From Marinilabiliaceae bacterium UBA5488 (GTDB lineage: Bacteria > Bacteroidota > Bacteroidia > Bacteroidales > Marinilabiliaceae): a DNA stretch of 64,000 bases. Made by a program: the position numbers and the translations under genes. The notes under the pieces are model-generated. The model made no database searches. It was not told the DNA's origin and worked only from the letters and a program-made list of their open reading frames with translations. The stretch spans positions 38,015 through 102,014 of the forward strand of contig DIPM01000017.1 in the NCBI GenBank assembly GCA_002427105.1, given 5' to 3'. The first letter of the stretch is position 1; each line of letters begins with the position of its first letter. Positions 44,808 through 54,109 of this stretch are shown one piece after another.

Positions 44808-45840
44808 CAAGATTGTTTTTCCTGCCGAATGGGCTACACAAAGTGCAGTATTAATGGCATGGCCGCATCATAATAGCGATTGGGCTTATATGCTCGACGA
44901 GGTAAGGGCTTGTTTCAGCAATATAATAAAGACAATAGCACAATATGAAGATGTTATACTGCTGGTTTCCGACATAAGCACTGAGCTCGAATTAAGGCAG
45001 CTCTTCCCCAAAAACGTACACTTATATATCATTCCGACCAATGACACCTGGGCTCGTGACTTCGGGCCTATCTTCATTGAGCAGGATGGAAAACCTTTTG
45101 CTTTGGATTTTAAGTTCAATGGCTGGGGCTTGAAATATCCTGCCGATAAAGACAACCTCATAACTAAAAAATTATTTGACTTAGGTGTTTTTAATAGTAA
45201 GCCGGCTTACATCAGCCGACTCAGTTTTGTGCTTGAAGGCGGAGCAATAGATAGTGACGGACAAGGCACTCTTTTAACAACTTCTGAATGTCAGCTTTCT
45301 CCTAACCGCAATGGAGGACACAGCAAAATCCAGATAGAAAATTATCTGAAAGAGAACCTGGGTTTAGAACGTATATTATGGCTGGATCACGGCTACCTGG
45401 CTGGCGACGACACTGATAGCCACGTTGATACCCTTGCCCGTTTCTGCAGCAATGACACTATCGCTTATGTGAAATGTTGCGACAAGGATGATGAACATTT
45501 CGAGGCCTTACAGAGAATGGAAGAGCAACTAAAAAACATGAGAAGAGCAGAGGGCTCTCCTTATAAGCTGGTTCCTCTTCCTATGCCCGACAAAGTAATT
45601 GTAGATAATCAGCGTCTGCCGGCTACTTATGCCAATTTCCTGATTATAAACGGAGCCGTCCTGGTTCCTACCTATAATAGTCCTAAAGACGAAATAGCTC
45701 TTGCCCGACTGGCTGAAGTTTTCAATGATCGTGAAATTATAGGCATAGACTGTAATGCCCTGATAAAGCAGCACGGTTCGCTGCACTGCGTGACGATGCA
45801 GCTGCCCAAAGGGCTTACCAGAGAGTTGTCAAACTCCTGA
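44800..45840 (+). CDS. aguA: Agmatine deiminase
   Basis: 346 aa. Converts agmatine to N-carbamoylputrescine and ammonia. Peptidyl-arginine-deiminase fold: TNDTWARDFGPIF (about 86-98) and VLEGGAIDSDGQG with catalytic acids, DTDSHVDTLARF with the catalytic His, and the nucleophile Cys near the C-terminus in QHGSLHCVTMQLP. It pairs with the amidase immediately downstream to make putrescine; arginine decarboxylase is not in the window. Confidence 0.94.
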   Translation: MNSKIVFPAEWATQSAVLMAWPHHNSDWAYMLDEVRACFSNIIKTIAQYEDVILLVSDISTELELRQLFPKNVHLYIIPTNDTWARDFGPIFIEQDGKPFALDFKFNGWGLKYPADKDNLITKKLFDLGVFNSKPAYISRLSFVLEGGAIDSDGQGTLLTTSECQLSPNRNGGHSKIQIENYLKENLGLERILWLDHGYLAGDDTDSHVDTLARFCSNDTIAYVKCCDKDDEHFEALQRMEEQLKNMRRAEGSPYKLVPLPMPDKVIVDNQRLPATYANFLIINGAVLVPTYNSPKDEIALARLAEVFNDREIIGIDCNALIKQHGSLHCVTMQLPKGLTRELSNS

Positions 45841-45901
45841 TTTTAAGGATAGTTCTAATTTGTTAGATTTTAGCTGTCAAGCAATTATATATCTTTACAC
45901 A

Positions 45902-46777
45902 ATGAAAGCGGCACTGATACAACAAAGCAACGGCGCTGATATTAGCGCTAACATAAATAAACTTGAGCGGAACATAGCTAATGTTGCAGCACAAGGCGCT
46001 CAACTGGTAGTTCTTCAGGAGCTGCACAACTCTCTTTACTTCTGCCAGACTGAAAATACTGATGTCTTCGACCTTGCTGAGACTATCCCGGGACCTTCAA
46101 CCACATGGCTGTCAAGACTGGCTAAGGACTTGAAGCTTGTAATTGTGGCATCGCTATTTGAAAAACGAGCCCCCGGCCTATATCACAATACCGCTGTTGT
46201 ATTCGAAAATGATGGAACCATCGCCGGGAAGTATCGAAAAATGCATATACCTGACGACCCTGCTTACTACGAGAAGTTCTATTTTACACCGGGAGATTTA
46301 GGCTTTGAGCCGATAAATACTTCCATCGGACGATTGGGAGTACTCGTATGCTGGGATCAATGGTATCCCGAGGCAGCACGCCTGATGGCACTTGCAGGAG
46401 CTGATATTTTGATATACCCCACTGCAATAGGCTGGGAAAGCACTGATGCTGATGATGAGAAAAAACGTCAGCAAGATGCCTGGATTATTTCTCAGCGCGG
46501 CCATGCCGTGGCAAACGGACTGCCCCTTATTTCAGTAAACCGTGTAGGCTATGAAGCCGACCCATCAGGGCAAACCGGGGGCATTCATTTTTGGGGAAAC
46601 AGCTTTGTAGCAGGGCCTCAGGGCGAGATTCTAGCAGAAGCCGGCAAGGCAGCCGATGAGAACCTGCTTGTTGAGATAGATTTGAAGAGATCGGAGTCTG
46701 TACGTCGTATATGGCCCTTCTTACGCGACCGCCGTATCGATGCCTATGGAAATATTGTAAAGCGCTTTATTGATTAA
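45902..46777 (+). CDS. aguB: N-carbamoylputrescine amidase
   Basis: 291 aa from the ATG at 45902 (MKAALIQQSNGAD); a longer upstream frame is rejected. Nitrilase-type hydrolase that releases putrescine. The catalytic triad is visible: Glu in LVVLQELHNS, Lys in GKYRKMHIPDD and Cys in VLVCWDQWYPEAAR. The DIN-type pattern and GGIHFWGNSFVAGPQG match the AguB subgroup rather than plain nitrilases. It follows aguA by 61 bp. Confidence 0.94.
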   Translation: MKAALIQQSNGADISANINKLERNIANVAAQGAQLVVLQELHNSLYFCQTENTDVFDLAETIPGPSTTWLSRLAKDLKLVIVASLFEKRAPGLYHNTAVVFENDGTIAGKYRKMHIPDDPAYYEKFYFTPGDLGFEPINTSIGRLGVLVCWDQWYPEAARLMALAGADILIYPTAIGWESTDADDEKKRQQDAWIISQRGHAVANGLPLISVNRVGYEADPSGQTGGIHFWGNSFVAGPQGEILAEAGKAADENLLVEIDLKRSESVRRIWPFLRDRRIDAYGNIVKRFID

Positions 46778-46782
46778 AATAT

Positions 46783-47574
46783 ATGGTAAAACTGATTATC
46801 ACCGACATGGACGGGACACTACTGAGTGACAAAAAAGAGATCCATCCTTCCTTTTGGGAGACTCACCGTCAATTAGTAGAAAGAGGAATTATTTTTGCGG
46901 TAGCTAGCGGCAGACAAATATACACGCTCGAAGACCAATTTGCATCTATTAAGCAGGGGACTCTCTTTATTGCAGAAAATGGAACTATTGTAAGATATAA
47001 GGGCGAAGAAGTTTATCTAAATAAACTTGACAAACAGCTTTTGGTAAACGTGGTAGAGAAATCACGCCATGTTGAAGGCATTGAGATGGTCGTATGCGGC
47101 AGAAACTCGGCCTATGTTGAAAATGACGATCCCCTGTTGCTTACAGAGGTGAAAAAGTACTATCACAGATTAACATTGATAGATGACCTTACAAAAGTTG
47201 ATGATGATATTCTGAAATTAGCCATCTATGACTCGATAGGAGCAGAGACCAACAGTGCTATGGCTTTCAGTGAATTTGCGACTAACTATAAAGTAACTGT
47301 TTCAGGCCATGAATGGCTCGATATAACCAACCTCGAAGCCAGCAAAGGCGATGCTATTATCCGGGCTCGCAATAAGTTCAAAATAAGCAAGGAGGAGACC
47401 ATGGCATTTGGCGACTACCTGAATGATATGGAGATGATGCAGGAGGCAGGTCAAAGCTATGCCATGAAGAATGCCCATCCTGATATTATTAAAGCCTCAC
47501 GCTTTGTTACCGAATATGATAACAACAATAACGGAGTTGTCCACACAATTAGGAAGAAGGTGTTGGGCTTATAG
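46783..47574 (+). CDS. HAD-superfamily Cof-type phosphatase
   Basis: 263 aa. HAD type IIB: motif I ITDMDGTLL at the start, motif II VASGR, motif III Lys in NLEASKGDAI and motif IV FGDYLNDMEM. Members dephosphorylate sugar or cofactor phosphates (Cof-type); the substrate here is unknown. It starts 5 bp after aguB, so it may be the fourth gene of the operon, perhaps without a polyamine role. It ends 2 bp from a convergent gene. Confidence 0.9.
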   Translation: MVKLIITDMDGTLLSDKKEIHPSFWETHRQLVERGIIFAVASGRQIYTLEDQFASIKQGTLFIAENGTIVRYKGEEVYLNKLDKQLLVNVVEKSRHVEGIEMVVCGRNSAYVENDDPLLLTEVKKYYHRLTLIDDLTKVDDDILKLAIYDSIGAETNSAMAFSEFATNYKVTVSGHEWLDITNLEASKGDAIIRARNKFKISKEETMAFGDYLNDMEMMQEAGQSYAMKNAHPDIIKASRFVTEYDNNNNGVVHTIRKKVLGL

Positions 47575-47576
47575 AA

Positions 47577-48242
47577 CTATTTTCTATTCCATGGTATCAT
47601 ATACTCGATGCTATATGAAAATCCGAGATTAACCCGCTTGTCACCACTTCCAAATCCCGGAATTATATATGGCTCCATTATTGAAGTATTGCTAGTAGCC
47701 ACAGCCACGCGGAAGTGCATACCCCAGCTCATATATACATTTTTAAAAAGCTCAGCCCTTGGTCCGGCCGAGAGTTCTAACCAGTGAGTATTTAAAGTGT
47801 TAGTTCCAAGCCTTCCGCTATAGTCGTCCCAGTACCCATTTTCCACAAAAAAGTAATCTGAACCCTGTTCCTGCAATGCAAACCCGTAGTGCAAGCCAAT
47901 TAAAATATTGTCATTAGTACCTTTTTCTTTATCAGGAAGCATGTCCTTTTCAAGTCCAATTTTAAAAAAAGTTCCATTCGAGAAGTAATTATAGGCGCTC
48001 TTTTCAAAGCTTACGTTCTCATAGCCTGCCTCAGCAGCAACAAACAAATTACTATTCAGATTTACACGTGAGAGGAAGGAAATACCGGTGCGATCATTGT
48101 CTATGATCCTGTTTACAAGTCCTGCTAAATTAACGCCCACAGTAATACCTTGATTAACAGAACTCTGCTCCTTCACAATTGTCTGTGACCATGAGGCTAC
48201 GCTAATCAAAAGCAGAAGGCTAATAGATATATATCTTAACAT
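47577..48242 (-). CDS. Exported DUF6048-type outer-membrane protein
   Basis: 221 aa with a signal peptide (to about 20, SWSQT). The rest is beta-rich and aligns by eye with DUF6048: ITVGVNLAGLVNRIID near the start, YGFALQEQGSDYF, and WLELSAGPRAELFKNVYMSW. The function is unknown. Its first 23 bp overlap the end of the lipoprotein gene upstream, so the two are coupled. In other Bacteroidota a DUF6452-like lipoprotein precedes a DUF6048 gene, as here. Confidence 0.65.
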   Translation of the reverse strand: MLRYISISLLLLISVASWSQTIVKEQSSVNQGITVGVNLAGLVNRIIDNDRTGISFLSRVNLNSNLFVAAEAGYENVSFEKSAYNYFSNGTFFKIGLEKDMLPDKEKGTNDNILIGLHYGFALQEQGSDYFFVENGYWDDYSGRLGTNTLNTHWLELSAGPRAELFKNVYMSWGMHFRVAVATSNTSIMEPYIIPGFGSGDKRVNLGFSYSIEYMIPWNRK

Positions 48243-48696
48243 TTTCTAAACTTTCGCTGTAATTAACACCGGCATTACTAATAGCTACTGAATCGATAAT
48301 TTCATCGGTAAACCATATCGAATCAAGCTTAAAGTTATATGTAAAACCGCAATCTCTCGAAATATATTTCATTTCTTTTGAATGCCTGAACCATATTGTA
48401 TCCCTCAGTGAGCCTTCGTCAATAACAAAAGCTGTAGTGTCACTAATAAATGACAAAGGAAGGAAAAGCTTGTTCACAGGCTCCGACTTGTAAATAGAGT
48501 CCTTAGCGGGATTTATGCCATATACTGTAGCACTTACCAGACTAGTGTCAGAATCAGTATTTGAATATGCCGAATACAGACCTAATTGCAAAGCGTGCTG
48601 GTTTGACAAACACATTTCCTCCTGCGTACACGAAGCACTATAAAATGCAAGCACTAACACCAATAAAAAAAATAATCCTTTACCCTTCATCTGCAT
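48220..48696 (-). CDS. DUF6452-type lipoprotein
   Basis: 158 aa. Lipobox near residue 23 (FYSASC), then Cys in EEMCLSNQ and a beta-rich region containing FISDTTAFVIDEGSLRDTIWFRH and ISRDCGFTYNF. It resembles DUF6452 lipoproteins of unknown function. ATG at 48696, with an alternative ATG two codons later at 48690. It overlaps the DUF6048-type gene by 23 bp. Confidence 0.6.
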   Translation of the reverse strand: MQMKGKGLFFLLVLVLAFYSASCTQEEMCLSNQHALQLGLYSAYSNTDSDTSLVSATVYGINPAKDSIYKSEPVNKLFLPLSFISDTTAFVIDEGSLRDTIWFRHSKEMKYISRDCGFTYNFKLDSIWFTDEIIDSVAISNAGVNYSESLENVKIYIY

Positions 48697-48842
48697 TCAC
48701 TTAAGCGTTGCAACTAAAATTTTCTCAAGTTCTTCATAATAGCAAACTTTCAAAAAGACCATTACCTTATAGCACAAAAGTAAAAATAAAACCCGAAGAA
48801 TTACTGTAAGATACAGCAAGGATTACTCCTGTTAAAAAAAAC

Positions 48843-48871
48843 GGGAACCTGAAACAAAGCTTCAGATTCCC
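48843..48871 (-). terminator. Terminator of the xylan operon
   Basis: 11-bp stem with one mismatch (GGGAAtCTGAA / TTCAGgTTCCC in minus reading), 7-nt loop, followed on the minus strand by a run of eight T. It lies 37 bp past the GH43 gene stop. Confidence 0.85.
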
Positions 48872-48907
48872 ATATATTCCGCTTAAATCAACAGAAGACA
48901 ATTGTCC

Positions 48908-50275
48908 TTATTCGAATTGCACCCAATCAATTTCCAACTGCGATCCCTTCTTAAGCACGAAAACAAGATCTATAATTTCCGATTTTATATTCTTAACACC
49001 GGCCTCTACTGCCTGCCAGGTATCGCCTGAAGGCACCTTGATTTTTGAGAGGATTGGCCCTTGCAAACTATTTTCTCGAAGCTCTATAACTGCACCCGAA
49101 GGAGCCTGAACTCTAAGTTTGATTTTGCCGGGTTTTTGTCCGCTGAAGTCAACTCTGTCGTAGCGCAACCAAGCTCCTTTCTCCGACATAAGAGTCTTCC
49201 ATCCTTTAAAAGTATCGCTGCTGTTAATAAAGGCGATCTCTGTACCCTTATCGCTTATAGCACTGTAACGATCTATTTCAATAGTATTGTAGGCCTTGCT
49301 AATGCCTACTCCCCTCAAGGTAGGGCTTACTTTCCGGATGGTTCCATCGCTGTTAAAGAAGAGGCTATCTACTCTCACAGAACGATTCTTATCAAAATTT
49401 GGAGAATAATCGTTATGATGATAAAAAAGATACCACTGATCCTGATATTCAACGATGGAATGGTGATTTGTCCAGCAGCCGCTTGGCGATTCATCCATTA
49501 TGACTCCGGCCATCTTAAAAGGACCCATTGGATTATCAGCTATCGCATATTCCAGACGCTCAGTTTCATTTTCCACATGAGGTAAGGTTAAATAATACAG
49601 TCCCTCACGCTCAAAAAGCCAGGGTCCCTCTTTCATCCCCTTTTCAGGCAAATTTGCAATTGCCTGAGGTTCAGAATCCAGCTCCAACATATTATCTTTC
49701 AGCTTTGCTACAAATATTTGTCCCAAAGAATAATAGATATAGGCTTGCCCGTCCTTATCGATGAAAACATTTGGGTCAATACCATGTATCCCCTTTATTG
49801 GCTCAGCTTGTGCCACATAAGGCCCTTCGGGCGAATCAGCAACAGCGACCCCTATACCAAATCCTCCCCATTTAGCTCCTTCCTCCTTAATTTTGTTAGC
49901 CGGAAAATAGAAATAGTATTTCCCGTCTTTTTCTATACAATCAGGAGCCCACATACTGTAGGTTGCAGAATCAACCCATGGCACATCATATTGACTTAGA
50001 ATCATGCCATGATTGGTCCAGTCAACCAAATTTTCCGACGAATAGACATAGTAATCTTCCATGCAAAACCATTCCGGCCTAAGGCCTTTGCCTTCAGGAG
50101 CCTTTATATCATGCGATGAAAACACATACATCCTACCATTAAAAACTCTGGCCGAAGGGTCAGCAGAAAACTGATCCCCTATTATAGGATTTTGAGCATT
50201 AAGCATCTGAAGATGAATTGCTAAAACAAACCCTATTAAGGTCAGAAAGCGACAACTACGAAATAGATTAGTCAT
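48908..50275 (-). CDS. Exported GH43-family glycoside hydrolase with C-terminal CBM6
   Basis: 455 aa. Signal peptide (to about 27, MLNAQ). The GH43 five-blade propeller starts near residue 33 with DQFSADPSARVFNGRMYVFSSHD, giving the catalytic base Asp; WAPDCIEKDGKYYFYFPA and HGIDPNVFIDKDGQAYIYY supply other catalytic acids. The C-terminal 130 residues (about 325-455) are a CBM6 carbohydrate-binding module. Typical activity is arabinofuranosidase or xylosidase on arabinoxylan. It is the last gene of the operon, before a strong terminator. Confidence 0.9.
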   Translation of the reverse strand: MTNLFRSCRFLTLIGFVLAIHLQMLNAQNPIIGDQFSADPSARVFNGRMYVFSSHDIKAPEGKGLRPEWFCMEDYYVYSSENLVDWTNHGMILSQYDVPWVDSATYSMWAPDCIEKDGKYYFYFPANKIKEEGAKWGGFGIGVAVADSPEGPYVAQAEPIKGIHGIDPNVFIDKDGQAYIYYSLGQIFVAKLKDNMLELDSEPQAIANLPEKGMKEGPWLFEREGLYYLTLPHVENETERLEYAIADNPMGPFKMAGVIMDESPSGCWTNHHSIVEYQDQWYLFYHHNDYSPNFDKNRSVRVDSLFFNSDGTIRKVSPTLRGVGISKAYNTIEIDRYSAISDKGTEIAFINSSDTFKGWKTLMSEKGAWLRYDRVDFSGQKPGKIKLRVQAPSGAVIELRENSLQGPILSKIKVPSGDTWQAVEAGVKNIKSEIIDLVFVLKKGSQLEIDWVQFE

Positions 50276-50297
50276 ATAAACTGTTTTTAATAAATAA

Positions 50298-53200
50298 TTA
50301 TCTCAACCCGCTATTGCTTATGCGGAAATAGTCAAACGACACTTCGAAGGGCTCGGCAGGTTTGGTGGTATCAGAGTTAAACCAGTAAGTACTAGTCATA
50401 CTTTGGGTAATAACACCGTCACAAACCATAAGTCCGGATTTAATATCCCTCAAAAGGATATCCGATTTCCCTAACTCTTCAAAGATAATGCCGTCTGTTG
50501 AATAGTAGCCTGTGAAAGAGCTTCCCTTTTTCACCAAACGCAGAATCAGGTTTTTGTCTCCGATAATCTCTTCTTTCAGGTCTATCGAAGCAATTGATTT
50601 TGCAATGCCGTTTTCTTCAAACAATAAATCAACAGTCCCCGGCTGAACGCCTTGCTGACGATAGGTTTTTATTACAGCTCTAAACATCAGCTTAACAAAA
50701 TTGTCATCATCCTGATATGCTACAATAGCAGCATTCTCAGGCTGAGACGGAGTTCGCGAAGCACTTAAGCTGGTTTCGATGGTCCAATCATTATTTGCAC
50801 TCTGCAACAACAGATTGCGGGCATTATTGCTTCCTTCGGAAATATCACCCTCCTCGGCAGTCAAGCTAAGACTGCCGGGCCTGGCATCCATACTATGATT
50901 GCTATTGTTCTCCCTTATCCATTGCCATTGTTTTCCGGGTTGAGGCTGATCAAACTCATCACTAATAGACGATAAATCAAAGTTTAAAAGGAATAAATTT
51001 TCCTCATAAGTCCGATAATCAATTAACCTAACAATAGCTGTCCCCGGAATACCGGTACCCTGCTCTACTTCAACACTAATATCTTTGCTTGCAGCAGAAG
51101 CTTCTACCTTGGGTATCTTATCATTTGCCTTAAGCAAATAGCCATATGCTTTTGTCTGGTTATTAAAGCCTTTGAGAAATTTTCCATTTACCTTAATCCC
51201 GGTGGCTGTTATATCGGGCATTACTTTAAGAGCAAAACTGTCGGTAACAGTTATTCCATTATAAGTAACAGCAACAAACACCGTGGCAATACCGGGCTTA
51301 ATTGCTGTAGCTACTCCTTCATTGTTTACTGAAACAACCGAGGGATCATTGCTTCTGTAGCTGACAGAAACATCAGAATGAGCCAGAAAACTGTCATTGT
51401 TTAGACAAGCGCTAAAACTAGTTGCAGTCTTATCGCCGGGACGGAGAACAATTCGTTCCGGACGGGCCACAACCGTTTTGAGTTCTTTGTGAAGCTCTCC
51501 GCTCATTCGGGCTTCTAAAGTGCCTTTTATATCACGCGAGGATGCTCCTAATTCAAATAAATACTTGCCCTGATCATAAGTCAGTTTACTGTTTTCCTCG
51601 TCCCAAAACCAAAGCTCACTACAGTCAATATCTATAGCCACGGTCCTGGTTTGTCCTGCAGGAATTGTTACCCTTTTAAAACCTTTCAATCGTTTGATGG
51701 GGCGCTGCAACTCAGATGCACTCTCCGGCGTTTTAACATAAACCTGGACTACCTCATCACCATCCACATACCCGGTGTTACTAACATCTACGCTGACAGT
51801 TACAACCTCGTTGGGAGAAATTGAAGCTTTGCTGATTTTGAAATTGCTGTATTCAAAATTAGTGTAGGAAAGTCCAAAACCAAATTCGTAGGATACCTCC
51901 TTGTCAAAATACCAATAAGTGCGACCATTCTGGCCATCTTGTCCACGCAAATTATAATCGTTAAAATCGGGAAGGTCATTGACAGTCTTATACCAGCTTA
52001 CAGTACTTTTACCACCGGGGTTGACCTCTCCAAACAATATTTTTGCTATAGCAGCGCCCTGAGCCTGACCATTATATCCGATAAAAATCACTCCGGGAAT
52101 ATTACTATTATTCTTAATGTCTTCCACTTCAACCATCCCCATGGTTTGCATTACAACAATGGTGTTCGGATTAACCGCTGCAACAGCTTCAATCAATTTC
52201 ATTTGATTCCCGGGCAAGCTAAGAGAAAAACGGTCGGATTCTTCACGGCCTGTAGTCTGATCAGTGCCCACAAATATTACAGCCACATCGGCTCCGGCTG
52301 CAGTGTCAAGAGTCTTTTGATCAGTCAGTTCAGATTCTGGTTCACGAAATACAAAGTAGAGATCTTGCGGACCGCTCAGTCCCAAAGTGTTAAATTTCGT
52401 AGGCAAGCTCACTCTGTTGCCAAAGAATCCCCCCTTACCGCTAGCTACAACCTTTGTGGAAGCCACAATGTTACCTGTTGAAGAATTTACCCTTACCTCA
52501 ATAGTTCCACCGCTTTGCTCAACATTAATATCGAAAATAATCGAATCAAGTCCGGAGATTTCAATATTGTGATAGGCTGTCCAATCACCATCCTTAATTC
52601 CTCTTACCATCATATTTCCAAAGCGTTCACTAACAATCAAACCCGATGCTGATTCATCAAAGTCAGAAGCTTTATACTTACTCTGAACCCCGCCTGTTGT
52701 TTTAGTTGTAAAGCCGGTAAGGGTGAAAAAATCAGTTTTTCTTTCTGTATTTCCGCCTTCACCATGAAGTACTTCTATGTTAAGCTTATTATCGTTTATA
52801 TAATCAGATATTCCCTTCAAAGGAGAAATTGCATAGCGAGCTTCTATCGGACCCGAATAATCGCCTAACTCAACTTTGTTAGATTGCGGGCCCAAGACAG
52901 CAATAGAACGGATATTACATGCTTGAAGAGGTAAAGCCTTCTCTCCACTGGTCAAAACCTTCTCATTCTTGAGCAGTACGGCCGATTTTGTAGCTATTTC
53001 GAGCGCCAATTCATCATGGAAGGGGTCATTAATTATCCCGGGTCTGATTTTAGAATAAGGAACCATTCCTTTGGGATCAAATTCACCCAAGCGCATACGT
53101 ATTGTAAACATATTAATCAGCGCCCTATCAATATCCGTCTCATTTATCAATCCAAGGTTTAGGGCTTCAATAGCACGGCTTTGATACTCTCCTCCACAGT

Positions 53201-54098
53201 CAGTGTCAACGCCGCTGCGTAATCCCAGAGCAGTAGATTCAGGACCCTCTTTTACATACTTATGACCTTGCCAAATATCAGTAATTGCCCCACAATCTCC
53301 TGTAACATATCCCTTCATTCCATAGGTTCGGCGAGCAACAGTGTCAACCAAAAAGGAACTTGCCGATACGGGCACACCGTTTACAGCGTTGTAAGCCGTC
53401 ATTATTGAGGGTAAATTATCTCCCTCAATTAAGGCTTTATATGGACGTAGGTAAAACTCCCGCATATCACGATCGTCTATGTCTGAGCTGCCTGTATGCC
53501 TGTTAAATTCAGTGTTGTTGGCAATAAAGTGTTTGCCGCAAGGAACAGTCTTCAGGTATCGGGGATCATTACCCATCATGCCCCTAACGAAGCCACTTCC
53601 GATTTTTGAAACCAAAAAGGGATCTTCTCCAAAGGTCTCAGCAGTTCTTCCCCACCGAGGATCACGGGTGGGTTCTATGACCGGCGACCAATAAGTAAGG
53701 GTAAAAATCAAATCATGATTAAATGCCCTGGCTTCATCGGCAATAACAGCTGCCTCTCTTTCAATTAATTCAGGATCCCAGGTTGAAGCCATCGCGTTGC
53801 TGTTGGGGAAGGAAGTCGCAGTCATCCCGCTATTATTATTCCTACCCATTACCCCATGAAGCGCCTCTCCCCAAACATCGTATTTGTTGATTCCCAGTCT
53901 GGGTACCGCTGTCATTGTATTACCCAGCAAGCCTTGTTTCTCTTCCAGAGTTAGACGGGAAACCAAATCAGTGGCTCTCTCTTCAAACGAATAAGAGGTG
54001 TTTAGGTAAATTGCCTGCCCGGTTTGCTGTGAACCAGGCACAAAAGCCGAGGCAAGGATAAGTGTTAATGACAGAACTATTAAAAGCCGTTTCTTCAT
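50298..54098 (-). CDS. Large modular GH3-family glycoside hydrolase
   Basis: 1266 aa. Signal peptide, then GH3 N-terminal TIM barrel (about 30-330; DPRWGRTAETFGEDP and nucleophile Asp about 268 in GYVTGDCGAITDI). The GH3 C-terminal domain (about 375-735) is interrupted by a CBM6-like beta insertion at about 455-590 (GDWTAYHNIEISGLDSI). A fibronectin-like domain (about 740-860), a Big_2-like Ig domain (about 875-965), a further linker domain and a concanavalin-like C-terminal module (about 1050-1266, resembling GH43 C-terminal domains) follow. It probably acts as beta-xylosidase on xylo-oligosaccharides. The domain boundaries are estimates by eye. Confidence 0.87.
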   Translation of the reverse strand: MKKRLLIVLSLTLILASAFVPGSQQTGQAIYLNTSYSFEERATDLVSRLTLEEKQGLLGNTMTAVPRLGINKYDVWGEALHGVMGRNNNSGMTATSFPNSNAMASTWDPELIEREAAVIADEARAFNHDLIFTLTYWSPVIEPTRDPRWGRTAETFGEDPFLVSKIGSGFVRGMMGNDPRYLKTVPCGKHFIANNTEFNRHTGSSDIDDRDMREFYLRPYKALIEGDNLPSIMTAYNAVNGVPVSASSFLVDTVARRTYGMKGYVTGDCGAITDIWQGHKYVKEGPESTALGLRSGVDTDCGGEYQSRAIEALNLGLINETDIDRALINMFTIRMRLGEFDPKGMVPYSKIRPGIINDPFHDELALEIATKSAVLLKNEKVLTSGEKALPLQACNIRSIAVLGPQSNKVELGDYSGPIEARYAISPLKGISDYINDNKLNIEVLHGEGGNTERKTDFFTLTGFTTKTTGGVQSKYKASDFDESASGLIVSERFGNMMVRGIKDGDWTAYHNIEISGLDSIIFDINVEQSGGTIEVRVNSSTGNIVASTKVVASGKGGFFGNRVSLPTKFNTLGLSGPQDLYFVFREPESELTDQKTLDTAAGADVAVIFVGTDQTTGREESDRFSLSLPGNQMKLIEAVAAVNPNTIVVMQTMGMVEVEDIKNNSNIPGVIFIGYNGQAQGAAIAKILFGEVNPGGKSTVSWYKTVNDLPDFNDYNLRGQDGQNGRTYWYFDKEVSYEFGFGLSYTNFEYSNFKISKASISPNEVVTVSVDVSNTGYVDGDEVVQVYVKTPESASELQRPIKRLKGFKRVTIPAGQTRTVAIDIDCSELWFWDEENSKLTYDQGKYLFELGASSRDIKGTLEARMSGELHKELKTVVARPERIVLRPGDKTATSFSACLNNDSFLAHSDVSVSYRSNDPSVVSVNNEGVATAIKPGIATVFVAVTYNGITVTDSFALKVMPDITATGIKVNGKFLKGFNNQTKAYGYLLKANDKIPKVEASAASKDISVEVEQGTGIPGTAIVRLIDYRTYEENLFLLNFDLSSISDEFDQPQPGKQWQWIRENNSNHSMDARPGSLSLTAEEGDISEGSNNARNLLLQSANNDWTIETSLSASRTPSQPENAAIVAYQDDDNFVKLMFRAVIKTYRQQGVQPGTVDLLFEENGIAKSIASIDLKEEIIGDKNLILRLVKKGSSFTGYYSTDGIIFEELGKSDILLRDIKSGLMVCDGVITQSMTSTYWFNSDTTKPAEPFEVSFDYFRISNSGLR

Positions 54099-54109
54099 AA
54101 TATCTTATT

